Assembly: GCA_900114805.1 (NCBI GenBank)
Contig: FOZN01000003.1
Span: 248,001 to 312,000 of the forward strand
Direction of reading: 5' to 3'
Length of the DNA stretch: 64,000 nucleotides
Origin: Agrococcus baldri
GTDB taxonomy: Bacteria; Actinomycetota; Actinomycetes; Actinomycetales; Microbacteriaceae
A model generated the notes under the pieces. That model saw nothing but the letters and a program-made list of their open reading frames with translations. It searched no databases and was not told the DNA's origin. A program made the translations under genes and the position numbers. Below, in pieces: positions 16,187 through 23,315 of this stretch (position 1 is the stretch's first letter; each line of letters opens with the position of its first letter).

Positions 16187-17209
16187 CTAGTGCAGGGCGC
16201 TTGCCGTCGCCTGCTCGTGCACGCCTGTCGCCTGCTCGTACACGCTCGTCGCCTGCTCGTGCACGCTGGCCGCGACCCGGTACTCGGTCGGGCTGTGACC
16301 GAACGTGGCGCGGAACAGGCGCGAGAAGTGCGCCGGGTTGACGAGCCCCCAGCGCGACGCGATGCGCGCGATCGGCAGATCCGCCAGCTGCGCATCGGTG
16401 AGGTCGCGGCGGATGCGCTCGAGGCGGCGCTCGCGGATCCATCCGGCGACCGTGATGCCGCGCTCGGCGAAGACCGCGTGGAGGTGGCGGGTGGAGATGA
16501 AGTGCGCGTCGGCGACCTGCGCCGGGGAGAGTTCCGGGTCACCGAGCAGCTCGTCGATGGTGCCGAGCAGCTCGTGCAGCAGCTGCCGTCGCGGGTCGCG
16601 CCGCACGCCCTCCTTGAGCTGGGTGTGGATGAGCGTCATCAGCAGGTCGAGCCCCGAGCGGGCGAGGCGCTGCCCGTGCTCGGCCGGCAGCTGAGCGAGG
16701 CTCTGGGCGAGACCGACGAGGAACGGGTTGACGACCCTGCCCAGCGGCGACTCGAGCGGGAAGGCCGTCGCCGTGACCGAGGCGAGCTCCTCGCGGGGGA
16801 TGTCGAGGTAGCCGTGGGGGAAGGTGATGACGACAAGGCTCGTCGTGCCGTCGAAGCGCAGGGTGTACGGGCGGGAGGTGTCGTAGATCGCGAGATCGCC
16901 CGGGTGCAGCAGGGCCACGCGGCCGTCCTGCTCGATCAGCTCCTCGCCCGAGAGCTGCAGGCTGACCTTGATGAGATCGGTGGCGCCGCGGCTGACGAGC
17001 GCCGGTGTGCGCGCCACGATGCTCGCGGTGTGCTCGATGCGGAAGACGGAGACCTCGCCGACGTCGACGCGGCTCGCGCGTGCCCGGAACGGGCTCTCGC
17101 CCAGCGGGTGCACGTCGAGCGGCACGAAGTTCTCGGTGGTGTCGCGCCGCCACTGCGCGAGGTCGACGAACGGCGCCTCCAGCGGCGGGAAGTCGAAGAT
17201 GTCGGTCAC
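16187..17209 (-). CDS. AraC-family regulator, FeaR-like, with C-terminal heptad repeat
   Basis: The 340-residue protein has an AraC-binding-like N domain (HPGDLAIYDTSRPYTLRF is typical of FeaR/TynR regulators) and two C-terminal helix-turn-helices (residues about 215-312, ending NPAHFSRLFRATFGHSPTEYR). In E. coli FeaR activates tynA and feaB; here it precedes the amine oxidase and opposes an APC permease, fitting the same job. The C terminus carries three 7-residue repeats (VHEQATS, VYEQATG, VHEQATA) after the DNA-binding domain, which the family does not need. The start at 17209 has GGAGGG close upstream. Confidence 0.88.
   Translation of the reverse strand: MTDIFDFPPLEAPFVDLAQWRRDTTENFVPLDVHPLGESPFRARASRVDVGEVSVFRIEHTASIVARTPALVSRGATDLIKVSLQLSGEELIEQDGRVALLHPGDLAIYDTSRPYTLRFDGTTSLVVITFPHGYLDIPREELASVTATAFPLESPLGRVVNPFLVGLAQSLAQLPAEHGQRLARSGLDLLMTLIHTQLKEGVRRDPRRQLLHELLGTIDELLGDPELSPAQVADAHFISTRHLHAVFAERGITVAGWIRERRLERIRRDLTDAQLADLPIARIASRWGLVNPAHFSRLFRATFGHSPTEYRVAASVHEQATSVYEQATGVHEQATASALH
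16206..16268 (-). repeat. Three tandem 21-bp repeats inside the 3' end of the AraC gene
   Basis: Units at 16206-16226, 16227-16247 and 16248-16268 differ at only a few positions; each begins GTCGCCTGCTCGT and contains CGTGCACG (CGTACACG in the middle one). They encode the C-terminal heptads of the regulator. They also lie 80-142 bp upstream of the amine oxidase start, and share the CGTGCAC core and 21-bp period with the direct repeats before the aldehyde dehydrogenase gene, so they may double as activator sites. Confidence 0.75.
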
Positions 17210-17378
17210 TGGGCCCTCCTGCGGCCGCCCCGTCGCGGCCGTGCTCCCAGGGTAGCTGTGCTATCGGGTGCCGGTGTCTGCGCGCCGACAGTCAATGCTT
17301 CAGCGCTCGCAGGCAATCGTCTGCGGACCCTATGGGGGCACCATGAGTGCAAATCGGTCCATCGAACGAAGGAGTCCC

Positions 17379-18875
17379 ATGGACACCGAAGTACAGCATG
17401 GTGCTCTCAAGGCGAACCAGCTCGGCGTCCCAGCCGTCGTGTTCCTCGTCCTCGCCGCGGTCGCGCCGCTGACCGTCGCGATCGTGGTCCTGCCGCTCGC
17501 GATCGGATTCGGCAACGGCGGCGGCATCCCGGTCGCGGTGATCGTCGTCGCGCTGGCGCTGCTGCTGTTCGCCATCGGCTACGCGCAGATGTCGAAGGAG
17601 CTGGTCAACGCCGGAGGCTTCTACGCCATCGCGGTGCGAGGGCTCGGCCGCACGGCGGGGCTGATCACCGGCCTGATCGCGACGTTGGGCTACAACTTCT
17701 TCGTCGCGGGTGCGCTCGGCACCATCGGCTTCTTCACCGGAGCGGTGGTGCTGCCCGCGCTGTTCGGCTTCGAGGTGCACTGGTTCATCGCCGGTCTCGT
17801 GCTGTTCGTGATCGTCTTCCTGCTGGCCCGCTCGGGCATCCACATGAGCGCCGTGGTGCTGGGCGTGGCCCTGGTGCTCGAGACGCTCATCCTGGTGGCG
17901 TTCGCGATCTCCGTCCTGGTGCAGACCGGGTTCAGCCTCGAGGCCTTCACGCTGGCGCTCAGCCCCGAGATCCTCATCGGCGGCTCGATCTGGATCGCGT
18001 TCCTCATGGTCGCGACGGCGTTCATCGGCTTCGAGGCGACGGCACTGTTCAGCGAGGAGGCCCGCGAGCCGCGCAAGACGATCCCGCGCGCCACCTACAC
18101 GGCGATCATCGCGATCGGCGTCATCCACGCGATCGTCGGCTGGGCGATCGTCAGCGCCGTGGGCGTGCAGGATGCGCAGGAGTCGGCGCTCGACCACCTG
18201 GCCGCTGGCGACATGACGCTCGTGCTGATCGACACCTACCTGGGGCCGGTCGTCGGCATGGTGGCGCTCGTGCTGCTCGTCGTAAGCCTGTTCGCGGCGC
18301 AGCTCGCCTTCCACAACTCGGCCGCACGCTACCTCTACGCGCTCGGACGGGCGCGCGTGCTGCCGCGCTGGCTCTCGAAGACGAACCGCAACGGCGCGCC
18401 CGAGCGCGCGCAGCTGGTGAACCTGGTCTTCGCGGTCGCCGTGGCCGGCATCTTCGCCATCTTCGTCGAGACCGACCCCGACGGCGCCCCGCTGCCTCCC
18501 GTGCTCACGCTCGTGCCGGTGGGGCTCGGCTTCGCCACGCTCGCGATCATGATCGTGCAGACGATCGCGGCGCTGGCGGTCGTCGTGTACTTCCGCAAGC
18601 GCTCCGACCCGCGGCTGTGGAGCACGCTGATCGCGCCCGGACTCGGCTTCCTCGCCCTGCTCGGGTTCAGCATCGGCGCGCTGTTCAACTTCACCCTGGT
18701 CGCCGGCTCCGAAGCGCTGTACGTGCGGCTGATGCCGTGGCTGCTGCTGCTGGCCGTGATCGGCGGCGTCGGCTACGCGGCGTACCTGCGCTCGCGGAAG
18801 CCCGAGGTGTACCGCGGGCTCGATGCGGACATCGAGCGGCTGGACGAGTTGGACGAGGAGCCCGTACGGGCCTGA
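17379..18875 (+). CDS. APC-family amino acid/amine permease
   Basis: This 498-residue membrane carrier has about 12 hydrophobic segments and family features: APLTVAIVVLPLAIGFGNGGG in segment 1, a Gly-rich NAGGFYAIAVRGLGR in segments 2-3, and FEATALFSEEAREPRKTIPRA after segment 6. It starts at the ATG at 17379, 5 nt after AAGGAG. Divergent from the FeaR-like regulator and beside the amine oxidase operon, it likely imports the amine oxidised by that enzyme. No GTGCAC direct repeats are seen in its 169-bp upstream spacer. Confidence 0.88.
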   Translation: MDTEVQHGALKANQLGVPAVVFLVLAAVAPLTVAIVVLPLAIGFGNGGGIPVAVIVVALALLLFAIGYAQMSKELVNAGGFYAIAVRGLGRTAGLITGLIATLGYNFFVAGALGTIGFFTGAVVLPALFGFEVHWFIAGLVLFVIVFLLARSGIHMSAVVLGVALVLETLILVAFAISVLVQTGFSLEAFTLALSPEILIGGSIWIAFLMVATAFIGFEATALFSEEAREPRKTIPRATYTAIIAIGVIHAIVGWAIVSAVGVQDAQESALDHLAAGDMTLVLIDTYLGPVVGMVALVLLVVSLFAAQLAFHNSAARYLYALGRARVLPRWLSKTNRNGAPERAQLVNLVFAVAVAGIFAIFVETDPDGAPLPPVLTLVPVGLGFATLAIMIVQTIAALAVVVYFRKRSDPRLWSTLIAPGLGFLALLGFSIGALFNFTLVAGSEALYVRLMPWLLLLAVIGGVGYAAYLRSRKPEVYRGLDADIERLDELDEEPVRA

Positions 18876-18888
18876 CGCCGACTGGGCA

Positions 18889-18920
18889 GGGGCGCATCCG
18901 TGTGGGCGGATGCGCCCCTT
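18889..18920 (+). terminator. Bidirectional hairpin terminator between APC permease and TauE/SafE gene
   Basis: A perfect 12-bp stem (18889-18900 with 18907-18918) around a 6-nt loop is followed by TTCCT. The two flanking genes converge on it, and it is close to the stop codon of each. Confidence 0.8.
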
Positions 18921-18922
18921 CC

Positions 18923-19675
18923 TCACGCCAGCAGCCCGAGCGCGCCCGTCACGATGAGCGCCGCCCCGCCGAGCACCGACAGCGCGATGATCGACCAGCG
19001 CACGACGGTGCGGTTCACGAGGTGCGCCAGCCGGTTGCCGAGCAGCACGCCCGCGACCACCGGCACGCAGAGCAGCAGCCACGCCCACAGCGGCCAGTCG
19101 GGGCTGCCCTCGGGCGCCACGAACGGCCGCACGGCGACGATGACGCCGCTGACGATCACCCAGAACGGCTGCATGGTGGCGACGAAGGTGCGGTCCTGCC
19201 AGCCGGAGAGCAGCGTGTAGACGCCGAGCGCGGGCGCGCCCATGCCGACGCTCGCGTTCAGCACGCCGATCGTCGCGCCGGTCGCGATCCGCAGCGCCGG
19301 TCCGTCGTGCGAGCGCTCGGCGGTCGTGAAGGCGACCGTGATGACGACGCCTGCCATGGCGATGACGCCGACGGCGATGCGCAGCACGTCGGTGTCGAGC
19401 CCCTTCGCCAGCAGCAGGCCCGGCACCATGAGCGCGACCGCGGGCACGGCCAGCCACAGCAGCCGCTTCCAATCGATGTCGTGCCAGACCTTCGGCAGGA
19501 TCACCATGCAGGCGAGCGCGCCGTAGAGGTTCACCACCAGCACCGCCGCGAGCGGGCCGGCGACCAGCGCGACCGCGGGCGTGACGACGAGGCCCCAGCC
19601 CATGCCGATCATGCGCTGACCGGCGGCGCCGATCAGCACGGCCACCAGCGCGACGACGAACGAGACGAGATCCAT
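18923..19675 (-). CDS. TauE/SafE-family sulfite/organosulfonate exporter-like membrane protein (copy 1)
   Basis: The 250-residue protein has about 8 hydrophobic segments and the family pattern near the N terminus (GAAGQRMIGMGWGLVVTPAVALVAGPLAAVLVVN). The family moves small anionic compounds such as sulfite, sulfoacetate or carboxylates. It is the second gene of an operon headed by the IclR regulator (13-bp gap). It is paralogous to the protein encoded at 20585-21346; both share QR-IG-G-GLV at the N terminus and MQPFWVI near the middle. Confidence 0.85.
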   Translation of the reverse strand: MDLVSFVVALVAVLIGAAGQRMIGMGWGLVVTPAVALVAGPLAAVLVVNLYGALACMVILPKVWHDIDWKRLLWLAVPAVALMVPGLLLAKGLDTDVLRIAVGVIAMAGVVITVAFTTAERSHDGPALRIATGATIGVLNASVGMGAPALGVYTLLSGWQDRTFVATMQPFWVIVSGVIVAVRPFVAPEGSPDWPLWAWLLLCVPVVAGVLLGNRLAHLVNRTVVRWSIIALSVLGGAALIVTGALGLLA

Positions 19676-19688
19676 GCGCGGCGACCCG

Positions 19689-20441
19689 CTAGCGCAGGTC
19701 GGCCTCGATCGCCCTGGCCGCACGCAGCACGGCGGCGCCCAGCGCCTGCGCGTCCGGCTCGCCGACCGTGACCACCGCGACCGACGCATCCGTCATGCCG
19801 CGCGCCCTGATCGGGGCGCCCACCGACGTGATGCCCTGGATCACCTCGTTCGCGCTCACCGCGAAGCCCTGCGCGCGCACGTCGGCGACCGCCGGGTGCA
19901 TGGGCTCGTCGTGGCCCAGCTCGCGCCAGGTGGCCTCGCTCAGCATGGCCTGCAGGGCGATGCCGGGCGCACCGAGCGCGATGGGGTGGCGGTGGCCGGG
20001 GTGCTGGGCGACGGATGCGTTGACGCCGCGGGGCACGGCCGTCACGAGGGTGACGGCGTCGTCGCCGTCGCGCACCGTCAGGAAGGCGGTCGCGCCGAGC
20101 TCGTCGGCGAGCTGCTGCAGGTGGGGGAGCGAGGCCGACTGCAGGTCGTGCTCGACGTCGCGCGCAAGGATGACCAGCTGCGGGCCGAGCGAGAGCATGC
20201 CGCCGCTGTCGCGCACCACCAGGCGGTGCTCTTCGAGGGTGCGCACCAGGCGGTAGGCGACCGAGCGGTGCACGCCGAGCAGCGCGGCGAGCGACTGGAT
20301 CGACTGGCTGCCGTGATCGGCCAGCAGCGACAGCGCGGTGAGGCCGCGCGAGAGCGTCTGCGAGCCGCTGGTCTCGGGCTTCGCTGCGGCGCCGGAAGCT
20401 GTCGCTGCGGGGCTGGCGGGCGTCGGCTTGGTCTCGGGCAT
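19689..20441 (-). CDS. IclR-family transcriptional regulator
   Basis: The 250-residue protein has a disordered Ala/Pro-rich N tail, a winged helix at residues about 30-90 (IQSLAALLGVHRSVAYRLVRTLEEHRL), and an IclR effector domain (residues about 100-245). It probably controls its own gene and the TauE/SafE gene directly behind it. A GAAC-ACAGC-GTTC inverted repeat lies about 65 bp upstream of its start. The effector is not known. Confidence 0.88.
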   Translation of the reverse strand: MPETKPTPASPAATASGAAAKPETSGSQTLSRGLTALSLLADHGSQSIQSLAALLGVHRSVAYRLVRTLEEHRLVVRDSGGMLSLGPQLVILARDVEHDLQSASLPHLQQLADELGATAFLTVRDGDDAVTLVTAVPRGVNASVAQHPGHRHPIALGAPGIALQAMLSEATWRELGHDEPMHPAVADVRAQGFAVSANEVIQGITSVGAPIRARGMTDASVAVVTVGEPDAQALGAAVLRAARAIEADLR

Positions 20442-20504
20442 CGTCGCTCGCTCTCGTCACCATCGCGCCGCGCGCGGTCGGACGCGGACTCATGATCGAG
20501 CATA

Positions 20505-20517
20505 GAACACAGCGTTC
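20505..20517 (-). promoter_or_regulatory. Inverted repeat GAACACAGCGTTC upstream of the IclR gene
   Basis: Arms GAAC and GTTC flank a 5-nt centre. On the minus strand TATGCT directly follows it and could be the -10 box of the IclR gene, so binding here would be autoregulatory. The half-site GAACAC also forms the arms of the operator before the flavoprotein monooxygenase gene. Confidence 0.35.
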
Positions 20518-20543
20518 AGATAGTGGATCTGTGAGCGTGCGCT

Positions 20544-20582
20544 TCAGGCGGCGTCGATGCCGGTCACGCCCGTCGCGAGCAT
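20544..20582 (-). pseudogene. Duplicated 3' end of a TauE/SafE gene
   Basis: Reading leftward just past the stop of the TauE/SafE copy 2, a 39-nt stretch encodes MLATGVTGIDAA-stop, an imperfect copy of that gene's own end (VIATGVSGIVGAA-stop). Nucleotide identity is high over about 36 bp. It is either a local tandem duplication or the last codons of a third paralogue that was deleted. There is no evidence it is translated. Confidence 0.6.
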
Positions 20583-20584
20583 CG

Positions 20585-21346
20585 TCAGGCGGCGCCGACG
20601 ATGCCGGACACGCCCGTCGCGATCACCGCGGCGCCGCCGATGAGCGAGAGCACGATGATCGTCCAGCGCGCGACGCGGGGCGAGATGTGATCGGCGATGC
20701 GGTGCGCGAACAGCGTGCCGACGGCGGCGGCGGCACCGGCGCCGAGCCACGCCCACCACGGCCACTGCGGGAAGCCGTCGGGCACCAGGAGCTGTCGCTC
20801 GGCGAGGGTCACGAGGTTGAGGATGACCCAGAAGGGCTGCATGGTGGCGGCGAGCACGCGCGGATCCCAGCGGCTCACCAGCGCATACGCGCCCACCAGC
20901 GGGGCGCCGACGCCGACCGCGGCGTTGAAGCCGCCGATCGCCACCCCGGAGACGAGCCGGGTGGTCGGCCCGTCGAGCGTGTGCGAGGTGCGGGTGAAGA
21001 CGACGGAGACCAGCACGCCCGCGATCGCGACGATCCCGATCGTGACGCGCAGCGCATCCGTCGACACCGCGCGCGCCAGCAGCAGCCCCGCGACGCTCGC
21101 CGGGATGGCGGGCGCGAGCAGCCATGCCATGCGGCGCCAGTCGATGTCGCGCCAGACCCCCGGCAGCATCAGGCTGCAGGCGACGACCGCGAAGATGCAG
21201 TTGAGCGGCACCGCGGCGATCGGGCCGGCGACGATCGCCGAGACCGGGCCCATGACCAGCCCGAAGCCCAGGCCGATGACGCGCTGCGCGACGGTCGCGA
21301 CGAAGAGGGCCGCCGCGTAGAGCAGCAGCGTGAAGGGATCGATCAC
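20585..21346 (-). CDS. TauE/SafE-family exporter-like membrane protein (copy 2)
   Basis: The 253-residue protein has about 8 membrane segments and family motifs AQRVIGLGFGLVMGPVSAIVAGP and VAIGGFNAAVGVGAPL. It is a clear paralogue of the copy at 18923-19675 (same MQPFWVI and LPGVWRDIDWRRM / LPKVWHDIDWKRL stretches). It follows the MBL-fold gene with a 40-bp gap and was probably duplicated together with the regulator region. Substrate unknown; a small anion is likely. Confidence 0.85.
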   Translation of the reverse strand: MIDPFTLLLYAAALFVATVAQRVIGLGFGLVMGPVSAIVAGPIAAVPLNCIFAVVACSLMLPGVWRDIDWRRMAWLLAPAIPASVAGLLLARAVSTDALRVTIGIVAIAGVLVSVVFTRTSHTLDGPTTRLVSGVAIGGFNAAVGVGAPLVGAYALVSRWDPRVLAATMQPFWVILNLVTLAERQLLVPDGFPQWPWWAWLGAGAAAAVGTLFAHRIADHISPRVARWTIIVLSLIGGAAVIATGVSGIVGAA

Positions 21347-21386
21347 GCGCCGGCGGCACCTGCCTGCGCGCGATCAGCGCGGCGGG

Positions 21387-22019
21387 TCAGAGCTCGATCG
21401 CGTCGCCGGGGGAGAGGCGGTGGTGCTCGCCGCCCCCCGCGCTGACCGCGCCCTCGATGCGCGCGTGCGCCATGGCCAGGCCCATCTCCGACAGTGGGGC
21501 GTCGTGCACGGCGAAGGTCATCTTCGGCGCGACCTCGCTCACGAAATCCATCACCTCGCCGATCTTCAGCCAGGGCGCGCCGGCGGGGGTCGCGAGCAGC
21601 TCGACCGGCACGTCGGGCACCGCGTAGGAGTCGCCCGGGTAGTAGAAGCGCTCGTTCACGAGCACGCCGAGGTTGTCGACCCGCGGGATCGAGCGGTGGA
21701 TCTCGGCGTGCGTGCCGCCGAAGAAGCGCAGCCTGAACGGGCTGGCGGTGACGCGCTCACCCGCCTCGACGACCGTCACGTCGAAGCCTTCAGCGGCCTC
21801 GGCGACGCCCGCGGGGCCGTAGATCGGCACATTCGGATTGCTGGCGCGCAGGGTGGCGAGGTGCTCGGCATCCCAGTGGTCGGCGTGCTCGTGGGTGATC
21901 ACGATCGCGACGAGTCCCGGCGCCGAGATCGGGCCGGTCTGGTTGCCCGGGTCGATGACCAGGCTCTGCCCTTCGTCGCCGAGGATCATGCACGCGTGCT
22001 CTCGCTTGGTCACTCGCAT
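21387..22019 (-). CDS. MBL-fold metal-dependent hydrolase (UlaG-like)
   Basis: This 210-residue metallo-beta-lactamase-fold protein has THEHADHWD as the H-x-H-x-D-H metal motif, further ligands in GGTHAEIH and PGDSY, and a terminal H in VHDAPLS. UlaG-like family members hydrolyse lactones or other esters; substrate unknown. I start it at the ATG at 22019 (an in-frame GTG at 22028 is possible). It is divergent from the lipid-kinase gene and upstream of TauE/SafE copy 2. Confidence 0.85.
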   Translation of the reverse strand: MRVTKREHACMILGDEGQSLVIDPGNQTGPISAPGLVAIVITHEHADHWDAEHLATLRASNPNVPIYGPAGVAEAAEGFDVTVVEAGERVTASPFRLRFFGGTHAEIHRSIPRVDNLGVLVNERFYYPGDSYAVPDVPVELLATPAGAPWLKIGEVMDFVSEVAPKMTFAVHDAPLSEMGLAMAHARIEGAVSAGGGEHHRLSPGDAIEL

Positions 22020-22120
22020 GCCAGCCACGATATCGGCCGCACGCCTGAGGGGTCGAGTCGCGCGTGTCCGGCGGTGCGGCGCGGCGCTTCCTGCGACGGC
22101 GGCGGCCGTAGGCTCAGACG

Positions 22121-23011
22121 GTGCAGGTCGTCGTCGCCTCCAACCCCACCGCGCGCTTCGGGCGCACCGCGCCGGTGGGCGCGATCGTGGCCGCCCGCAT
22201 CGCCGACCTCGGCCATGAGGTGCAGCACATCGCCGCCGTCGACTACGCCGGCCAGCTGGAGCAGACGCGCTTCGCGATGATCGGGGCGGATGTGCTGGTC
22301 GTGGTGGGCGGGGACGGCATGGTGCACCTGGCGGCCAACATCGTCGGCGGCACGTCCAAGCGGCTGATCATCGTGCCCAGCGGCAGCGGCAACGACTTCG
22401 CGAAGACCCTCGGACTCGGTTCGACGGAGCAGGTGGTCGCCTCGTTGGAGGCGCTGCTGGGCGCGGAGCCCGACCCCATCGACCTGGTGCGCATCGAGCA
22501 TCCCGACGGCGTAGCGCTGGCCGCCGGCATCGTCTCGGTGGGCTTCGACGCCGACGTCAACGTGCGCTCGTTCGGCTTCACCCGGGTGCCGAGCCGGCTG
22601 CGCTACCAGGCCGCCATCCTCGCCACCGTGCTGCGGCCGAGGCACCGCAGCTTCCAGGTGCGGCTCGACGGCGGAGAGGCGCGCACCTGGCGCACGCTGG
22701 TGGCCGCGATCGCCAACAACCGCATCTTCGGCGGCAGCATCCCCATCGCGCCGGGGGCCGATCTGCGGGACGGTCGGCTGACGGCGGTGTTCGCCGACGA
22801 GCTCTCCTACCCGCGCTTCCTGTGGCTGCTCGGCAAGGTGCTGCGCGGCCGCCACGAGGCCGATCCGCGCGTGCACGTGGTCGACTGCGAGACGGCCGAG
22901 CTGGCGAGCGGCGAGACCGTGATCGTGTGCGCGGACGGCGAGATCGTCGGGCGCCTGCCGGTGCGCTGCAGCGTCTTGCCGGGGGCGCTGCGGGTGCTGC
23001 GCATCCGCTGA
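22121..23011 (+). CDS. Diacylglycerol kinase-family lipid/sphingosine kinase-like protein
   Basis: The 296-residue protein has the DAGK catalytic signature VVVGGDGMVHLAANIV and the nucleotide-binding PSGSGNDFAKTLG. The C-terminal beta domain contains the family glycine stretch PIAPGADLRDGRL. It phosphorylates a lipid hydroxyl, in actinobacteria often an undecaprenol or diacylglycerol intermediate. Start GTG at 22121 follows directly on a short leader; MQVVVASNPTARFG is the usual N terminus of the family. Confidence 0.88.
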   Translation: MQVVVASNPTARFGRTAPVGAIVAARIADLGHEVQHIAAVDYAGQLEQTRFAMIGADVLVVVGGDGMVHLAANIVGGTSKRLIIVPSGSGNDFAKTLGLGSTEQVVASLEALLGAEPDPIDLVRIEHPDGVALAAGIVSVGFDADVNVRSFGFTRVPSRLRYQAAILATVLRPRHRSFQVRLDGGEARTWRTLVAAIANNRIFGGSIPIAPGADLRDGRLTAVFADELSYPRFLWLLGKVLRGRHEADPRVHVVDCETAELASGETVIVCADGEIVGRLPVRCSVLPGALRVLRIR

Positions 23012-23094
23012 TCGCGAGCGCGCCGCCGCCGATTTGGCGCACGGGCAGATCGTGTGGCAAACTATCCAGGTTGCAAACGCAAGTGAAGCGACAA

Positions 23095-23167
23095 GGCCCC
23101 ATCGTATAGCGGCCTAGTACGCCGCCCTCTCACGGCGGTAACGCGGGTTCGAATCCCGCTGGGGTCA
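23095..23167 (+). tRNA. tRNA-Glu (anticodon CTC)
   Basis: A full cloverleaf folds by eye. The acceptor stem is 23095-23101 with 23160-23166 (one G-U), T at 23102 is position 8, the anticodon stem is CCGCC/GGCGG (23122-23126, 23134-23138) with loop CTCTCAC and anticodon CTC at 23129-23131, and the T-arm is GCGGG-TTCGAAT-CCCGC. The discriminator is A23167 and CCA is not encoded. Confidence 0.96.
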
Positions 23168-23173
23168 CAGCAG

Positions 23174-23205
23174 AAGAGCCCCCGGTCCACGGACCGGGGG
23201 CTCTT
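23174..23205 (+). terminator. Strong hairpin terminator after tRNA-Glu
   Basis: A perfect 14-bp stem (23174-23187 with 23192-23205) closes a CACG loop 6 nt after the tRNA. The flanking AAGAG and CTCTT give an A-rich entry and short T-tract. It may also stop the convergent flavoprotein transcript. Confidence 0.88.
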
Positions 23206-23315
23206 CGCATGCGCGGGCAAGGATCCCGCGGGCAGACCGCGCGCTGCGCGGCCCGCGCCGAGCGCAGACGGGACGGGCCCCGGCCGCCGGCCGGAGCCCA
23301 TCCGCTCGCCCGTGG

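Noticed and set aside
16190-19771. 1193-codon plus-strand open frame
   Set aside because: It runs antisense to the AraC gene, then out of frame through the permease and antisense to the TauE gene. No domain is recognisable in it.
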